Assembly: GCF_965363235.1 (NCBI RefSeq)
Contig: NC_134846.1
Span: 24,686,218-24,750,217 of the forward strand
DNA length: 64,000 nucleotides
From: Mytilus galloprovincialis
Taxonomy: Eukaryota; Mollusca; Bivalvia; Mytilida; Mytilidae
Direction: 5' to 3'
The position numbers and the translations under genes were made by a program. The first letter of the stretch is position 1. Every line of letters starts with the position of its first letter. The notes beneath the pieces are model-generated. The model was not told the DNA's origin. It did not search any database and saw only the letters and a list, made by a program, of their open reading frames with translations. Of the stretch, positions 25,101 to 34,609 are shown one piece after another.

Positions 25101-28100
25101 CCTTGCTTAGAATGATATTTTTAACACTTGATTAGTCAGGTTATTATAATACAAATAAATCTTTGTACCTTCCAAATAAAACATCATATATGTTATGTGT
25201 TTTACTCATAGTTGAAGTCCGTAATTCTCTACATCCTGATATCTTTGCTAGACACTTGTCACATGGCCAATAATACCCCATTCCCTCATACCTGTATATA
25301 TAGTATTTGTTAAATTGAATTCCTTAGATTTATCAAAATGACAAACCCCCAGAATGCAAACAATTACAAAATACAGATCTCATCTGAGTACTTCAGTTTG
25401 GTAAAAATAAGTTCATATTTTGTTTATCCTGTTTTCAAAATATCTGATCCTATCCAGTTTATTTACCTACATTCTTTTCATGTTTCCAGTGTTAGCTATA
25501 TAGTGTGCTACATATGATAAAATTATCATTTTAAACATGTTTTGCATCATTAGATAATTTACTTGCCTCTTTGACAACTTTATATCAGGTAGCAATTTAG
25601 ATGGTATGAACATGATGAAGTTAGTTGCCTGAAGAGTTTAAGAGATTTCTTATAGCAACATAAATCATCATTTAGTGGACAAGAACACGGGGGTTCACCC
25701 CCTGTTCTGACAGTTAAATTTAAATTTTGTGTGAAGAGACTGTTTTATGGACTTATGCATACATGGACTTTTGAAATCATTCAGAAAGACATGTCAAAGA
25801 TGTACAATTATATACTTGAATATAAATGTGTAACAAAACCCTGTAAATATTTCTTTCACTAACCATATACCGTCCTCTTTTCATTTCATCTAATACTTTG
25901 TCCAACTTGAAACCACCAAAACTGTCAAACTTGTACTGAATCAATGTTGCACTGTATTGCTAGAAATAAATAAAAATTAAACTTTTTAAACATGTAAAGA
26001 GAAGTAAAATAAACAGAGAATATGTTCATGGGACAAATTAATGATGCACATGCTTGCATACAACAATTTTAAAGGACATTTATAACTCAAGAATGGTAAA
26101 AGTGACGCAACCCAAATTATAACAGTGTTATTGTGGTTATAAGCATCCTGAATAATATTAGGTTTCATAACATTTGGTTGAGCCTCAAACAGTATAATTT
26201 TTAAAAAGGTTTCAAAAGTTTTACAAAAATCACATATCATCATATCAGTCCTATAAATCACTTTGTCAGTCTTTAAAAAATGTAGATAGGTATGTATTTG
26301 ATATATAGTTACAATGGTCTATCCAGGGCTTCCAAAACGGTCATATATTCCGGTCATTTGTATAATGTCCGGCTGGGCAAAGCATGAAACGGTCATATAC
26401 TTTTTAGTTTTCAAGGCTTTTTCGGTCATTTTTACATAATTCACGATCTTATTGACCCAACCTTTTGCCTTTAACATCAACACATTTCCGGTCATAAATG
26501 TGACATGATGATTAATTACTATCAAAACAACACCTACTTCAATACTTTCTAATTTTAATCAAGGCTAATTAGTAGTTTGACAGCTGAAATCTACCTGTTC
26601 TGGTGACAGGTGAACTATGTTCAGTACCGGACATCGTATAAATTGATCAGTTTATTCACAATTATTTTCTTACATTTCAGCGGTTTGTATCTAATTGATT
26701 TAGTCCAAAAGATTAAAATTGTTAGAAATTCGTTAATCAACATATTTGATGAAAAATTTAAAAAGGTTTTAAATTAAAAAAATCGTCAGAACTATGTCAT
26801 ATGAACTAGAACAGGTGGGAAATTTAATAATGCATCCTCATTCTTCAAAAATGCTAAAATTATCATTGATACCTGTATCTAATGTTCAATTCAAGTATTT
26901 TTTTGAAGAAATAACGTGGAAAGAGCTTCTCCTCTCAGTCGTGCTTTGTAAACGTACACGGATTTTACATATCCGTTTATGGTCCATGTTTTACCATTAT
27001 CAAGTCAACATCCGGTTGAAAACGAAAGTAAAGTTTTTGACAATGTCATTTTGCACAAATAAAAAGTCTAAGGCAGATATGAGTACGGTGATATGCACAC
27101 TTTGAATGATGCACTGCCAATTTAACAGTAACATCCGAACATCAAATTCATATCATATCAAAGTAAAGTTTAAAATCGTTTTTTTTTTTTTTAAATGTAT
27201 AAATGTCAATCATCGGAATGGCCATCTGATTACCATAATTGCCTTTTGTGACTAAGTCTTAAGGGATTAAAATCGGGATCAGATATGAAATGTCCAGCTG
27301 GCTCAAATATTTTTTGGAAGCCCTGGGTCTATCTCCCTAAATTTCCCTTATAAGAGATTTCTACATTTCATAACTTTTTGTCTCATCAATACTGTTCCAT
27401 CTCCACACTCCCAGTCCCATTAAATTGTATAGCTTAGGGACAACATCAAAAGATCGATGTAGGATAAAAAACTTAAATTCAAATAGTTTGGGGGTAAAAA
27501 TTCTGCAAGTTTTGTATATCTAAAATCGATTTTTACATATATCCCTATTGGTAAATCAATTTTTCCCAAATTAAGTTAAGAGGGGGGTGGGGGGTCAGTG
27601 AAAAAACTATGTGAATTAAGTTTTTTATCCTACATTGAACTTTTGATGTCGTCCCTTATTCATCTAGTTGAACATCAAAAGTTCAGAGACAAATAGTTTT
27701 TCAGTGTTGTATCTCTACTTTTGTCCCAAAGTTTTGTTGTTAAACATCTGTTCTTACAATTTTCTTCCCAATACATATTATGGTTAAATTGTTTGCATTT
27801 ATTAAACTCAATCTATATACATATGAGCACCTTTTTAGGTATTTAACTCAATCTATATAATCTATATAATATATGAGCACCTTTTTAGTATTAAACTCAA
27901 TCTATATATGACAGTGTTCTCCCCAGAAATTTTGGATAGCATCACATTTTGCGTAAAAAAAAATAACTGTATTTTTTTTAATGTCGTTTGTCGTGTCGCA
28001 TTGATGCTCTATTTCCTTTATACATTTTAGTTTATATTGTTCAATTCATAATTGAGAATACAATTAAACTATAACCACAAAAACAGTTGTTTCAGTTTAT

Positions 28101-29886
28101 GTCTTCTTTATTCATTTATAGTTACAGAATTATTTTTTTCCTCTTGTGCCAAATAAAAATAAATATGTGGTTTCAGTTACCCAACAATAAGTCAAATGAA
28201 TGAATGGTTCATTACAGTGCAACCTGTATATATATAAAACTAAATTATCTAGTACACAAATTAACTGCTTTTTATATAATATCAAGTAAAGATAAAGTAA
28301 CAAAAGAAGCAAAAAAAATCAATTTAAAAACTTTTTTTTATCACGTTTATGAAATTCATTGTTTCATGCCACTCAATGAATTAGTCCCAGTTGTTTCTTA
28401 TCTTTACATCAAAATCATATGTATTTTTAACAAAGTTATCGAACAAATAGTCTGGTAATGCGATGTTTTCTCTCTTGGTTTAATTTTTCTGTCTACTGTT
28501 CATCTGTTGTCATTATCGTGAAAATGTGGATTTTTGTCATATCTGGTCCGGTTCCGATCCGTAGTTTACACAAAAATGTGCAATGGCGGCCGTAGTAAAA
28601 TTTACGAAAATGAGTCCGAGAATAAACATTGTTTGACAAGAGATTGTGAATGAATAAGACGCTTTTAATGCATTAAATGGATTAGACATAAACTGAAGCC
28701 AATTATGATAACTTTTTAAAGAAGTATTAAACTTATTTTAGCTCTAAACCAAAATTCTCGCTCTCGTATTACCGGAAGAGAAAGAAAGTAATTTTTGGAG
28801 AGTTGCACAAATAAACAACCTTTTAAAAAAAAATAAAAATCGTTTCAATCTTTGAAATTTCGTAATACAAAACGTAGATTTCGAATTGTTTTGTGATTGC
28901 ATTTTTCCATGTCGATATTGGTGATTGCAGACACGTGGTATTAGTCATGTCACAAGTGTCAGCTTGGGATATTCGCATCCAAACAGTTATCACCCTGAGG
29001 GCAATTAACACCTAGCTATTTAATCTCTTAATTACCTTTAGTGTCCGACTTAAAGGGATTACAATTAAAGGTGATATAATTTTTATGATCATAATCGATA
29101 ATAGATGAAAGTTCAAAATTGAGGACAAGTAAAATAGCATCTTCAAAATAATTATAGCGTCGCGGGAATTATTATAGCATCACGGTGAAAAAATATAGCG
29201 TCGCGGTACCGCGACGCTAAAACGGTCTGGGGAGAACACTGTATGAGCACCTTTTTAGTAGATAACTATGGGTATTTATAAACATGTATTGTCATGGGAA
29301 AAACATAGTATAAAAATCAATCTATATACATTTGTATGAGCACCTTTTTAGTATTAAATTCAATCTATATATGAGCACATTTTTAGTATTAAACTCAATC
29401 TATATATGAGCACCTTTTTAGTAGAATAAATGGGGAATGTGTCCATGGGAAACAGATGATGCCTCACATATAATGTTATGAAGGAATAATTCAATAACTA
29501 TAAAAGTGACACCTACCCAAATGTGTACTTGATCTGAGTTTTGTGGTGGTAATAAGCATTTTGTTTATGTTTCATAACATTTGGTTGAGGCAAACTGAAG
29601 TTAGAGAACAGAAACGAAATTCCAGCAATTTTTCAAAATGTAAAGGGACTTAACTCTGGAACAGTGTAAGTGACCCCACCAAAATATTTACTTGATCTGT
29701 GTTTTGTGAAACGAAAGTCATGTTTTTCCCATGACAATAAATAAATCATCTGAAAATGTTTATAAATACCAAACACTTGTGGTGAGCTGCAATCTTCTTT
29801 CCTTTTACATTCTGAACATGAAGTTTACCACATATATCTGCAACCTCTTGCCCTCTGTGGCAAAATCCACATGCTGTTTTCTCCAT
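16003..29886 (-). CDS. PHF11/PHF6-like extended PHD finger protein, 1025 aa, 8 coding exons
   Basis: Eight exons (29886-29770, 25959-25864, 24461-24262, 21037-20991, 20837-19374, 18751-18562, 17394-16577, 16148-16003) have GT-AG borders and sum to 3078 bases, exactly 1025 codons plus stop. Residues 1-150 form an ePHD: C6, C9, H35 and C38, then FGGF, RCSEC (C73, C76), GGATAGC (C98), NC (C103), TFHFYCANC (H108, C111, C114) and RVFCSPQH (C141, H145). In PHF11, PHF6 and KMT2-type proteins this module binds chromatin or nucleic acid, so a nuclear role is inferred. Residues 154-641 are acidic, serine-rich and full of basic KRH/KKK patches. Residues 642-1025 look folded but are not recognised. The acceptor just before the ATG implies an upstream non-coding exon. 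The ePHD call is firm; orthology to PHF11 itself is not established. Confidence 0.9.
16577..17394 (-). CDS. ePHD gene, coding exon 7
   Basis: Encodes residues 705-977. It is a mixed helix/strand-looking region with hydrophobic runs such as LRIIAIINID and ELNILLAYD near its end. I do not recognise the domain. Acceptor ATTGTAG|CAAT, donor AAAG|GTATGA. Confidence 0.85.
18000..18300. repeat. Truncated copy of the 26324-27325 transposon
   Basis: Matches the right part of that element in the same order: TTTTGCACAAATAAA, GATGCATCAATTTAACAG, TAAGTCTTAAGGGATTAAAA, then TATTTTTTGGAAGCC. It lies in the intron between exons 6 and 7. Only the right-hand terminal end is present. Confidence 0.7.
18562..18751 (-). 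CDS. ePHD gene, coding exon 6
   Basis: Encodes residues 642-704 (CGLILTQDLECS, then LRIELMKQAVHELN and LEHLQKEIMPHLM). The pattern suggests amphipathic helices. Acceptor TTTTAG|CTTG, donor TTATG|GTAAGA, phase 1 in and phase 2 out. Confidence 0.85.
19374..20837 (-). CDS. ePHD gene, coding exon 5 (acidic, repeat-bearing)
   Basis: A 1464-base exon encoding residues 154-641. It opens SELFLPFSSKMESSSEEEE and is dominated by D, E and S runs with basic patches, as expected of a disordered nuclear region. Three ~31-residue tandem units (DDDEISKPNKVRSAKRHK-like) lie at about 20210-20475. The methionine at residue 164 is not taken as a start because the upstream exons join in frame. Confidence 0.88.
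20869..20896 (+). repeat. Tail fragment of the GGTGGGGCATAAAA family
   Basis: Only the 3' end (ACTATCGTAGGTGGGGCATA) is present, about 30 bases before exon 5 on the minus strand, with none of the usual body. Confidence 0.6.
20991..21037 (-). CDS. ePHD gene, coding exon 4
   Basis: A 47-base exon giving RVFCSPQHEANFRNNK, which supplies the last zinc ligands (C141, H145). Acceptor TTTCAG|AGTT, donor AAAT|GTAAGT. Its length restores the frame exactly to exon 5. Confidence 0.88.
21141..21567 (+). repeat. Dispersed repeat of the 10927 family, copy 3
   Basis: Starts AACAAGAATGTGTCCATAGT and contains two full units and part of a third. The usual 3' end is missing; it stops at about 21567. It is in the intron between exons 3 and 4. 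Confidence 0.75.
21815..22060 (+). repeat. Tandem repeat, CTTGCTATTGCGCAATACTG unit
   Basis: About six to seven copies of a 37-40 bp unit (TTGCTATTGCGCAATACTGT, then GCAATTGAAAATTTC). Each unit contains the palindrome TTGCGCAA or a close variant. Confidence 0.8.
22061..23960 (+). repeat. Composite intronic repeat with nested tandem units
   Basis: Three layers can be read. First, stretches with TTTAATTTTGGACCC and ACCAACTTGAAAAC recur at about 22080-22380 and 23095-23270. Second, three to four ~100-bp units with AGATTAATATAACAAAGAAG and TTTTTGAGATACGG fill 22560-22920. Third, four ~155-bp units with ATTCCTAAACTGTTGG and CCCAACCTTCCTTTTGTGGT fill about 23270-23885. It ends ACGCGATACCAATATACGAC. 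I recall this 3' end from mussel repeats. No protein domain is visible. Confidence 0.65.
24262..24461 (-). CDS. ePHD gene, coding exon 3
   Basis: Encodes residues 72-137 plus two bases of 138. It carries RCSECKKTSKGKK, GLPIGGATAGC and NCNKTFHFYCANC, the most diagnostic part of the ePHD. Acceptor TTTATAG|C, donor TATAG|GTAAGT, phase 2 at the 3' side. Confidence 0.92.
24582..24775. mobile_element. Small TACTGT-ended MITE
   Basis: Begins TACTGTAAATTTAGAAATTA and ends TAATTTATGAATTAACAGTA, an imperfect inverted repeat of about 24 bp with TA at both edges. It is 194 bp with no coding capacity and resembles the element at 14521-14733. Confidence 0.5.
25864..25959 (-). CDS. ePHD gene, coding exon 2
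   Basis: Encodes residues 40-71 (QYSATLIQYKF, then FGGFKLDKV and MKRGRYM). The FGGF and KRG spacing is the linker seen between the two halves of PHF6/PHF11-type ePHDs. Acceptor TTTCTAG|C, donor ATG|GTTAGT, phase 0 on both sides. Confidence 0.88.
26010..26275. repeat. Dispersed intronic repeat (CATAACATTTGGTTGAG family)
   Basis: Contains ATGTTCATGGGACAAATTAA, AAAAGTGACGCAACCCAAAT and CATAACATTTGGTTGAGCC. A second copy is at 29435-29720 with the same order of landmarks. The family is not identified. Confidence 0.5.
26324..27325. mobile_element. Non-autonomous hAT element with 8-bp target duplication
   Basis: Termini CAGGGCTTCCAAAA and TTTTTTGGAAGCCCTG are inverted repeats, and GGTCTATC flanks both sides (26316-26323 and 27326-27333). 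An 8-bp duplication plus CAG...CTG ends is the hAT signature. The 1002-bp body has no transposase; short frames inside are not convincing. Left-half words such as CGGTCAT recur. A truncated relative is at 18000-18300. Confidence 0.88.
27435..27658. mobile_element. MITE with ~45-bp inverted ends
   Basis: Left end TTAGGGACAACATCAAAAG, then GATGTAGGATAAAAAACTTAA; right end is the inverted counterpart TTAAGTTTTTTATCCTACAT, then CTTTTGATGTCGTCCCTTA. The 224-bp element has a G-rich centre and lies in the intron between exons 1 and 2. Confidence 0.7.
27790..27911. repeat. Tandem repeat, TATATGAGCACCTTTTTAGT unit (left part)
   Basis: About three copies of a ~33-bp unit (AAACTCAATCTATATATGAG, then CACCTTTTTAG). 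The array is split by the transposon at 27912-29241 and resumes at 29242-29430. Confidence 0.75.
27912..29241. mobile_element. Non-autonomous CAGTGTTCTCC element, 5-bp target duplication
   Basis: Ends CAGTGTTCTCCCCAGA and TCTGGGGAGAACACTG are 16-bp perfect inverted repeats. TATGA flanks both sides (27907-27911, 29242-29246). Joining the flanks rebuilds the tandem unit around it exactly, so this is a clean insertion. Near the right end is a perfect palindrome, GCGTCGCGGTACCGCGACGC (about 29198-29217). The 1330-bp body has no transposase. The superfamily is uncertain; 5-bp duplications occur in some hAT-like groups and in Transib. Confidence 0.85.
29242..29430. repeat. Tandem repeat, TATATGAGCACCTTTTTAGT unit (right part)
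   Basis: Four copies of the same ~33-bp unit as at 27790-27911, with a non-repeat spacer at about 29260-29320. Confidence 0.7.
29435..29720. repeat. Dispersed repeat, second copy of the 26010 family
   Basis: Carries GTCCATGGGAAACAGATGAT, AAAAGTGACACCTACCCAAA and TTCATAACATTTGGTTGAGG in the same order as 26010-26275. A shorter relative may be at 17805-17885. Confidence 0.5.
29770..29886 (-). CDS. ePHD gene, coding exon 1
   Basis: Encodes residues 1-39, starting MEKTACGFCHRG and ending AAHHKCL: the first zinc pairs of the ePHD. The ATG directly follows an AG acceptor (TGATTTCAG), so the 5' UTR continues on an upstream exon that I cannot place. The donor is TTTG|GTATTT, phase 0. Confidence 0.9.
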
Positions 29887-29984
29887 CTGAAATCAGAAAT
29901 TAATAATAAGTAAAAACTGAATTCATATAACAATACATACAATTCATTAAGGGGATCTAACCAAATATAAGAATAACAAGAAGT

Positions 29985-30230
29985 GGTAGGATTGCCCAAG
30001 AAATTTTGGATAGCATCAAATTTGGCGTACAAAATAAAACTATTTTTTTCAATGCCATTTGATGTGTCGCAGCAATGCTCTGTTTCCTTTAAGTTATGTT
30101 TAAATTTCTCAATTCATAACTGACATGACTGAGAATACAATTAAAGATAACAGTGGTTTCAGTTTATGTTTTCTATATTCATTTAGAGTTACAGAATTAT
30201 TTTTTTTCAATTTGTCAGAAACTACTAATT
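29985..30230. repeat. Truncated relative of the 27912 transposon
   Basis: Matches the left internal part of that element (AAATTTTGGATAGCATCA, then TTTGGCGTA and GCTCTGTTTCCTTTA). Neither terminus is visible. It sits just upstream of the first coding exon of the ePHD gene, so the gene's upstream exon must lie beyond or beside it. Confidence 0.6.
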
Positions 30231-30424
30231 AAATATCTAGAAAAGAAATTATAAGGGTTCCCCGGAACCCAGTTTCTTGCCTACTTTTGCTCTTAATTGC
30301 AGGCTCAACAAAAATGATGGAATTTTTTTTTTAAATTCCTCTTGATCAGTCAGAGCTCAGACATAAACAAATTAACATGTATTTATTATAAAAATGTGTT
30401 TTCAATTTTAGAATTATCTAAGTC

Positions 30425-31270
30425 CAGGGATGATTCCACTATATAGTTTAAGGCCGCTTAGCGGCCCTTAAATCGGCCAGCGGCCCCAAAAAATGAACAT
30501 GAAAATGAATTTCCAATTCAGTAAAATAAAATAAAAATCGATATTTCAGGAAAAGTTTCTGTCACCGATTAAGGCAACTATAATTTTTCATAGTTTGTTG
30601 TTAAAACGTTTTAAAATTCGGATAAGAATGCTGTTTACGATAGCATTTAATTATGTCAGCATGTGGCAAACAATTTTAGCAGCCGAATTCAATTGATTAA
30701 TATGTTATGGGAGTATTCGATCTTGTATCATCATGATGTCATCATTATGGAACTATTTCAAAAGTTTTGAAGATGATCCAAATAATTTTAAAGAACACTG
30801 GTTCAATGCTTTAAATATCTTCTCAATTAAGTATATGAACTTTTGTAATTGCTTTTCTGAATTCGACAATTGACCAGTTCCATTTGAAATCCATTTTAAT
30901 CAAGGTAAATTTATAGAGATGACCTGCTGTTGAAAAAATACCCGATGAATGATTTTTTTCATTGGTTTATGTTAACTGAAATATATGTTTTTGTAAAAGG
31001 CCTAGGTAACTTTAGCTAAGATGATAGACTAGTGCGTCATGTTCAATGATATTCATGTAATAACAGTAGCCCATCCAGAATTATTCAAAATGTTACAACT
31101 TACATGAACATCATTGTACAGGTTAAACTTAATAATATACATTTTCTGTTTTTACAGGAAAATAATGTTATTTCGTCTTAGATTTTATGCTGAAAAAATT
31201 CCCAATTATAATAAAAATTCCCAATTTGATGTTCAAGGGACCCATTTGAAAACACCTGGAATCATCCCTG
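30425..31270. mobile_element. Non-autonomous CAGGGATGATTCCA element, 5-bp target duplication
   Basis: Ends CAGGGATGATTCCA and TGGAATCATCCCTG are 14-bp perfect inverted repeats, flanked on both sides by AAGTC (30420-30424, 31271-31275). The 846-bp body has the near-palindromic GGCCGCTTAGCGGCC near its left end and no transposase. Confidence 0.85.
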
Positions 31271-31696
31271 AAGTCAGAAAATAACAGACTTGTTTAGGTC
31301 TATTTATGTTGATTAAAAAAATTAATTTTACTTAGTGGCCAAAGTACACCGCCTATGACAGCAAAAACCTGTCTGAGAGTTCTCAAGGACTTGAGCTATC
31401 TATATTTAATTTTCTAATTGAACATCCTTACTAAACACAGATGTTTTACCATTAAGTGTGGTTCCAGGTGGTTGCATTGTAAGGTTAATTAACATTATCT
31501 CCGATTTTTTAGACTCTCATTCATTTTTCTTTAGAAGACAAAGCATTGTCTTTCAATGTTGTCATTATTTGATTTAGATGCATGACCTTTTTATAAATAT
31601 GCGACGGTCTTGAAGTTAACCAATTTTGATAACTTATCTACTTGTAGGAGACAATATTTGCAACTTTTTGATTCTGGTCAACTTTTTCTTGCTTAA

Positions 31697-32362
31697 CCCT
31701 TTTGCCGATGAGTCCAGGTTTACCGGGATTCACGCTTCAGACAGCTAAAGATGAGTCCCGTTTTACCAGTATCGAAATACCTCTTTTATATATCCCGCTC
31801 AAAACAGTGCAAACACCAGTTATCTTTCTTTTTTGAATACCCGGATGAAAGCGTAAACATGGCGCTTCCGTTTGTTGAGACTCATCGTGTCAAAATCAGA
31901 GGAAATTTACGGAATTTACGAGAATTTGAAATGAGGGAACATTTTTTTAGAAAGAATATGGAAGAATTGAAGCCAAACTAGTATACTTTTTTTACATAAA
32001 ATGTCGTTTTATGTACAAAACACTTGGACTGGACATCGTTCAGTGTAAGGAATTTGTACAGCCTCATTAAATTTTTCAAAATTTTGCCATTTTTGGTTTC
32101 AAACTTACGATTTAGGGTCAAAGAGCATAATTTTGAGAATTTTAACTAGATAATGCCGAAAATTTGAATATTTTAAGAAGAAAAAATTATCAAAACATGA
32201 GGAAACCTGTGAACATGGTGTTAGTGAATGAAATAAAGACACAAATAACTACAGACAAGTTTTTATTGACATTTATTATTAACATCTCCCACTTGAGTAA
32301 TAGTAGCCAGGGAAGCCATTGTCTCAGAGTAGCTTCTGTCTGGGCAGCTATCGGTGAAAGGG
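31697..32362. mobile_element. piggyBac-type MITE, TTAA target site
   Basis: TTAA lies on both sides (31693-31696, 32363-32366), with ends CCCTTTTGCCGAT and ATCGGTGAAAGGG, an inverted repeat of 13 bp with two mismatches. TTAA duplication with CCC...GGG termini is typical of piggyBac. The 666-bp body holds a 76-codon frame (31751-31981) with no recognised domain. Confidence 0.8.
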
Positions 32363-32459
32363 TTAACAATATTTGACCTATTAAAGTCATATTTTGTCTA
32401 GCATTAAATGACAAATCCTAAAACTTACAAATTTAGACCTCTATGAGTCAAAAGCAGAT

Positions 32460-32700
32460 TTAGACTTATTTATGTCTGAGCTCTGACTGTTGATACTATC
32501 TTTTGATTGTAAGAAACTTTTGTCCAAGTTTGGTAAAAATCCTGGATAGTTTATGAATCTTGTAAATGTTTAAAAACTTTAGCTGCAGACTGTATGTAAT
32601 GTTAACTGGAAGAAAAAGTAAGTCCATTTATAAGTAAAATTTGGAAAAACAGAAACAACATTTTTTTTTTAATTTCCCTCTAGATACTAGCTTTTTATAA
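32460..32700. repeat. Dispersed repeat, TCCTGGATAGTTTATGAATC family
   Basis: A diverged relative, on the other strand, is around 46560-46860 (shared words: ACTTGGACAGAAAGCTT-like, TAGTATCTAGAGGGAAATT-like, AACTGGAAGAAAAACTAAGT-like). This is similarity by eye only. Confidence 0.4.
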
Positions 32701-33037
32701 TAAACAAAAGTTGGTAGTTCAAATTTTTGCCACCCATGGTTTAATGAATTATAGTTAAGAGTACTGTGATGAGGAACTCTGGGGATATGAATTTTCTTTA
32801 GTGTTAATAAAGAAAAATGTTCACTGAATCAATTCATATAAGGAAGGGATATTTTTTTTGCATTAATTTAAAGGGTACAAAAAGCATCCCAAGTGGAGAC
32901 TGTTGTGACCTTAAACAAATTTCTTTAGCCACCTTCTTCTATTTATATGGATAGTCTTCTTCGCGATCCTTCAATAATTTATTGAAGATTAGTCGACCTT
33001 CCGATGGATAGAAACAAGTGCCTGTGTGTTCTGTATA

Positions 33038-33347
33038 AGGGAGCTACCATTTGATTTGTATGGGGGCGGGGGGCTAGGATGAAATTTGAAAAAAATAGGC
33101 AGGACAGGAGTTTTTAAGTAAAAAAAAAGGCAGGATGAGCAACTTGGTAAAAAAAAAATCAGGATGACAATTTGTGTAAAAAAAGTCAGGATAAACTAGT
33201 AAAAAAAAAAGGCAAGACCGAATAGAGTAAAAAATAAAAAGGCAGGACAGAGATTACAACTAAAAAAAAAAGCAGGACAACATTTTTCATCCTAGCCCCC
33301 CCCCCCCCCCCCCCCCCCCCCCCATAAAAATCAAATGGTAGCTCCCT
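33038..33347. mobile_element. MITE with poly(G)/poly(C) terminal repeats, copy 2
   Basis: Left end AGGGAGCTACCATTTGATTT, then a G tract and GGCTAGGATGAAA; right end TTTCATCCTAGCC, a run of about 27 C, then AAATCAAATGGTAGCTCCCT. The inverted ends span ~45 bp. Inside, GGCAGGA(C/T) words recur on a purine-rich strand. Family member of 3986-4312. Confidence 0.8.
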
Positions 33348-33830
33348 AAATAGTAAATACTGCGCACCTAGAGACTTAACTGAAATCAAAGATTTGAGGA
33401 AAGAGCAAACTTCAGAATGATTTTCTAAACATTTTAAAGTGGTCTCCTCGAAAGTTTCTATGAAATCAATGTTGGTAACTCCGAGTCCACATTTCATCAT
33501 TCAAAGTACACTTGTAACTGACAAACGCGGGAAAATAGAGCAACGTTCTGTAATTTTCTGTGTGGTTATGGCTTAGTGCAAGTTTTTTTAAAACTATTTG
33601 ATATTATTTCTAAACTTTTACTTAAATGGCAATGCATAAACCTTTTTATGTATCAACCGCAAGCTATAAATGCATAAAAATAATGGTAAAATTGTATTTT
33701 TAAAAACACATTTCCACTAGGACGCCATCTTTCTTTGTTGTAAATTTAAAATCGTTTCAGGAGGAGGGAACAGTTCCGGAAAATCATTCAATTCCCGTTG
33801 CAATATTTCAAGCTTAAGTCGAGTGGCGAT

Positions 33831-33985
33831 CAGTGGCGAATCAAGAAATTTTCATATATTTTTTTTTTTGGGGGGGGGGGGCACTGACTGCCATAAGAGG
33901 GACCCGCTTAAACATGCTTTAGTGATTCCCTAAATAATCAACCATTTTTTCCATAAATAGGGGACCCGTATTCCACCCCGGCTCT
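33831..33985. mobile_element. C-tract MITE, partial or diverged copy
   Basis: Opens CAGTGGCGAATCAAGAAATT with a G tract, then AGTGATTCCCTAAATAATCA, the inverted form of the sequence inside 2085-2243 and 46898-47045. The other terminus is not clear and no target duplication is seen. Confidence 0.6.
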
Positions 33986-34609
33986 GGCTCTGATTTAATG
34001 GATTTCTGATAGTTATGGTATCAAACATTGTCAAATACACACTACAAGAAACATAACCCGGCGTAATTATGCGGAAATCGAAATACACCGTGAGAGAAAT
34101 CTGAATATTTCAAATATATATTTAAAGTCAGGCAAGAAAAATAAAAATCTTCTCACGTGGACCAGTCTGTAAAGTAATTATCTTTACAGTATAGTATACT
34201 TAATCAGGATGTAAATTAACAAACTAAAACGGAATATCAAAATTAAAAACTTAATCTTTGGAATTGTTGACGGTGATCGTTTGTTTAAAAGTGTGGGTTC
34301 GAAAGGGAAAGAAAATTTGCATTTATTGTGATAATGCCGTTTCTGTGCAAGTCATAAACCATGGTCGTTCGAGAAGTAGGTTTTTACAAGCTTGTTTAAG
34401 AGAAATTGCATTTTTATTTGTGCTATAAATGAGTGTGAAATTAAAGCGATTCACTTGAATGGAGAAGATAACATAGTTTCCGATTTGTTATCTAGGTGGG
34501 ATTTGTCTCCCTTTTATCAGTCGGAATTTTTTAATCTTGTCGACAAACAGTTTTTTCAGGAAATTGAAATAAACGATTTTCTTTTTAGGTTTCAACATGA
34601 GTGGTGATT

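Noticed and set aside
33186-33500. Minus-strand 104-codon frame with a glycine run
   Set aside because: It is a translation of the poly(C) end of a MITE and adjoining sequence.
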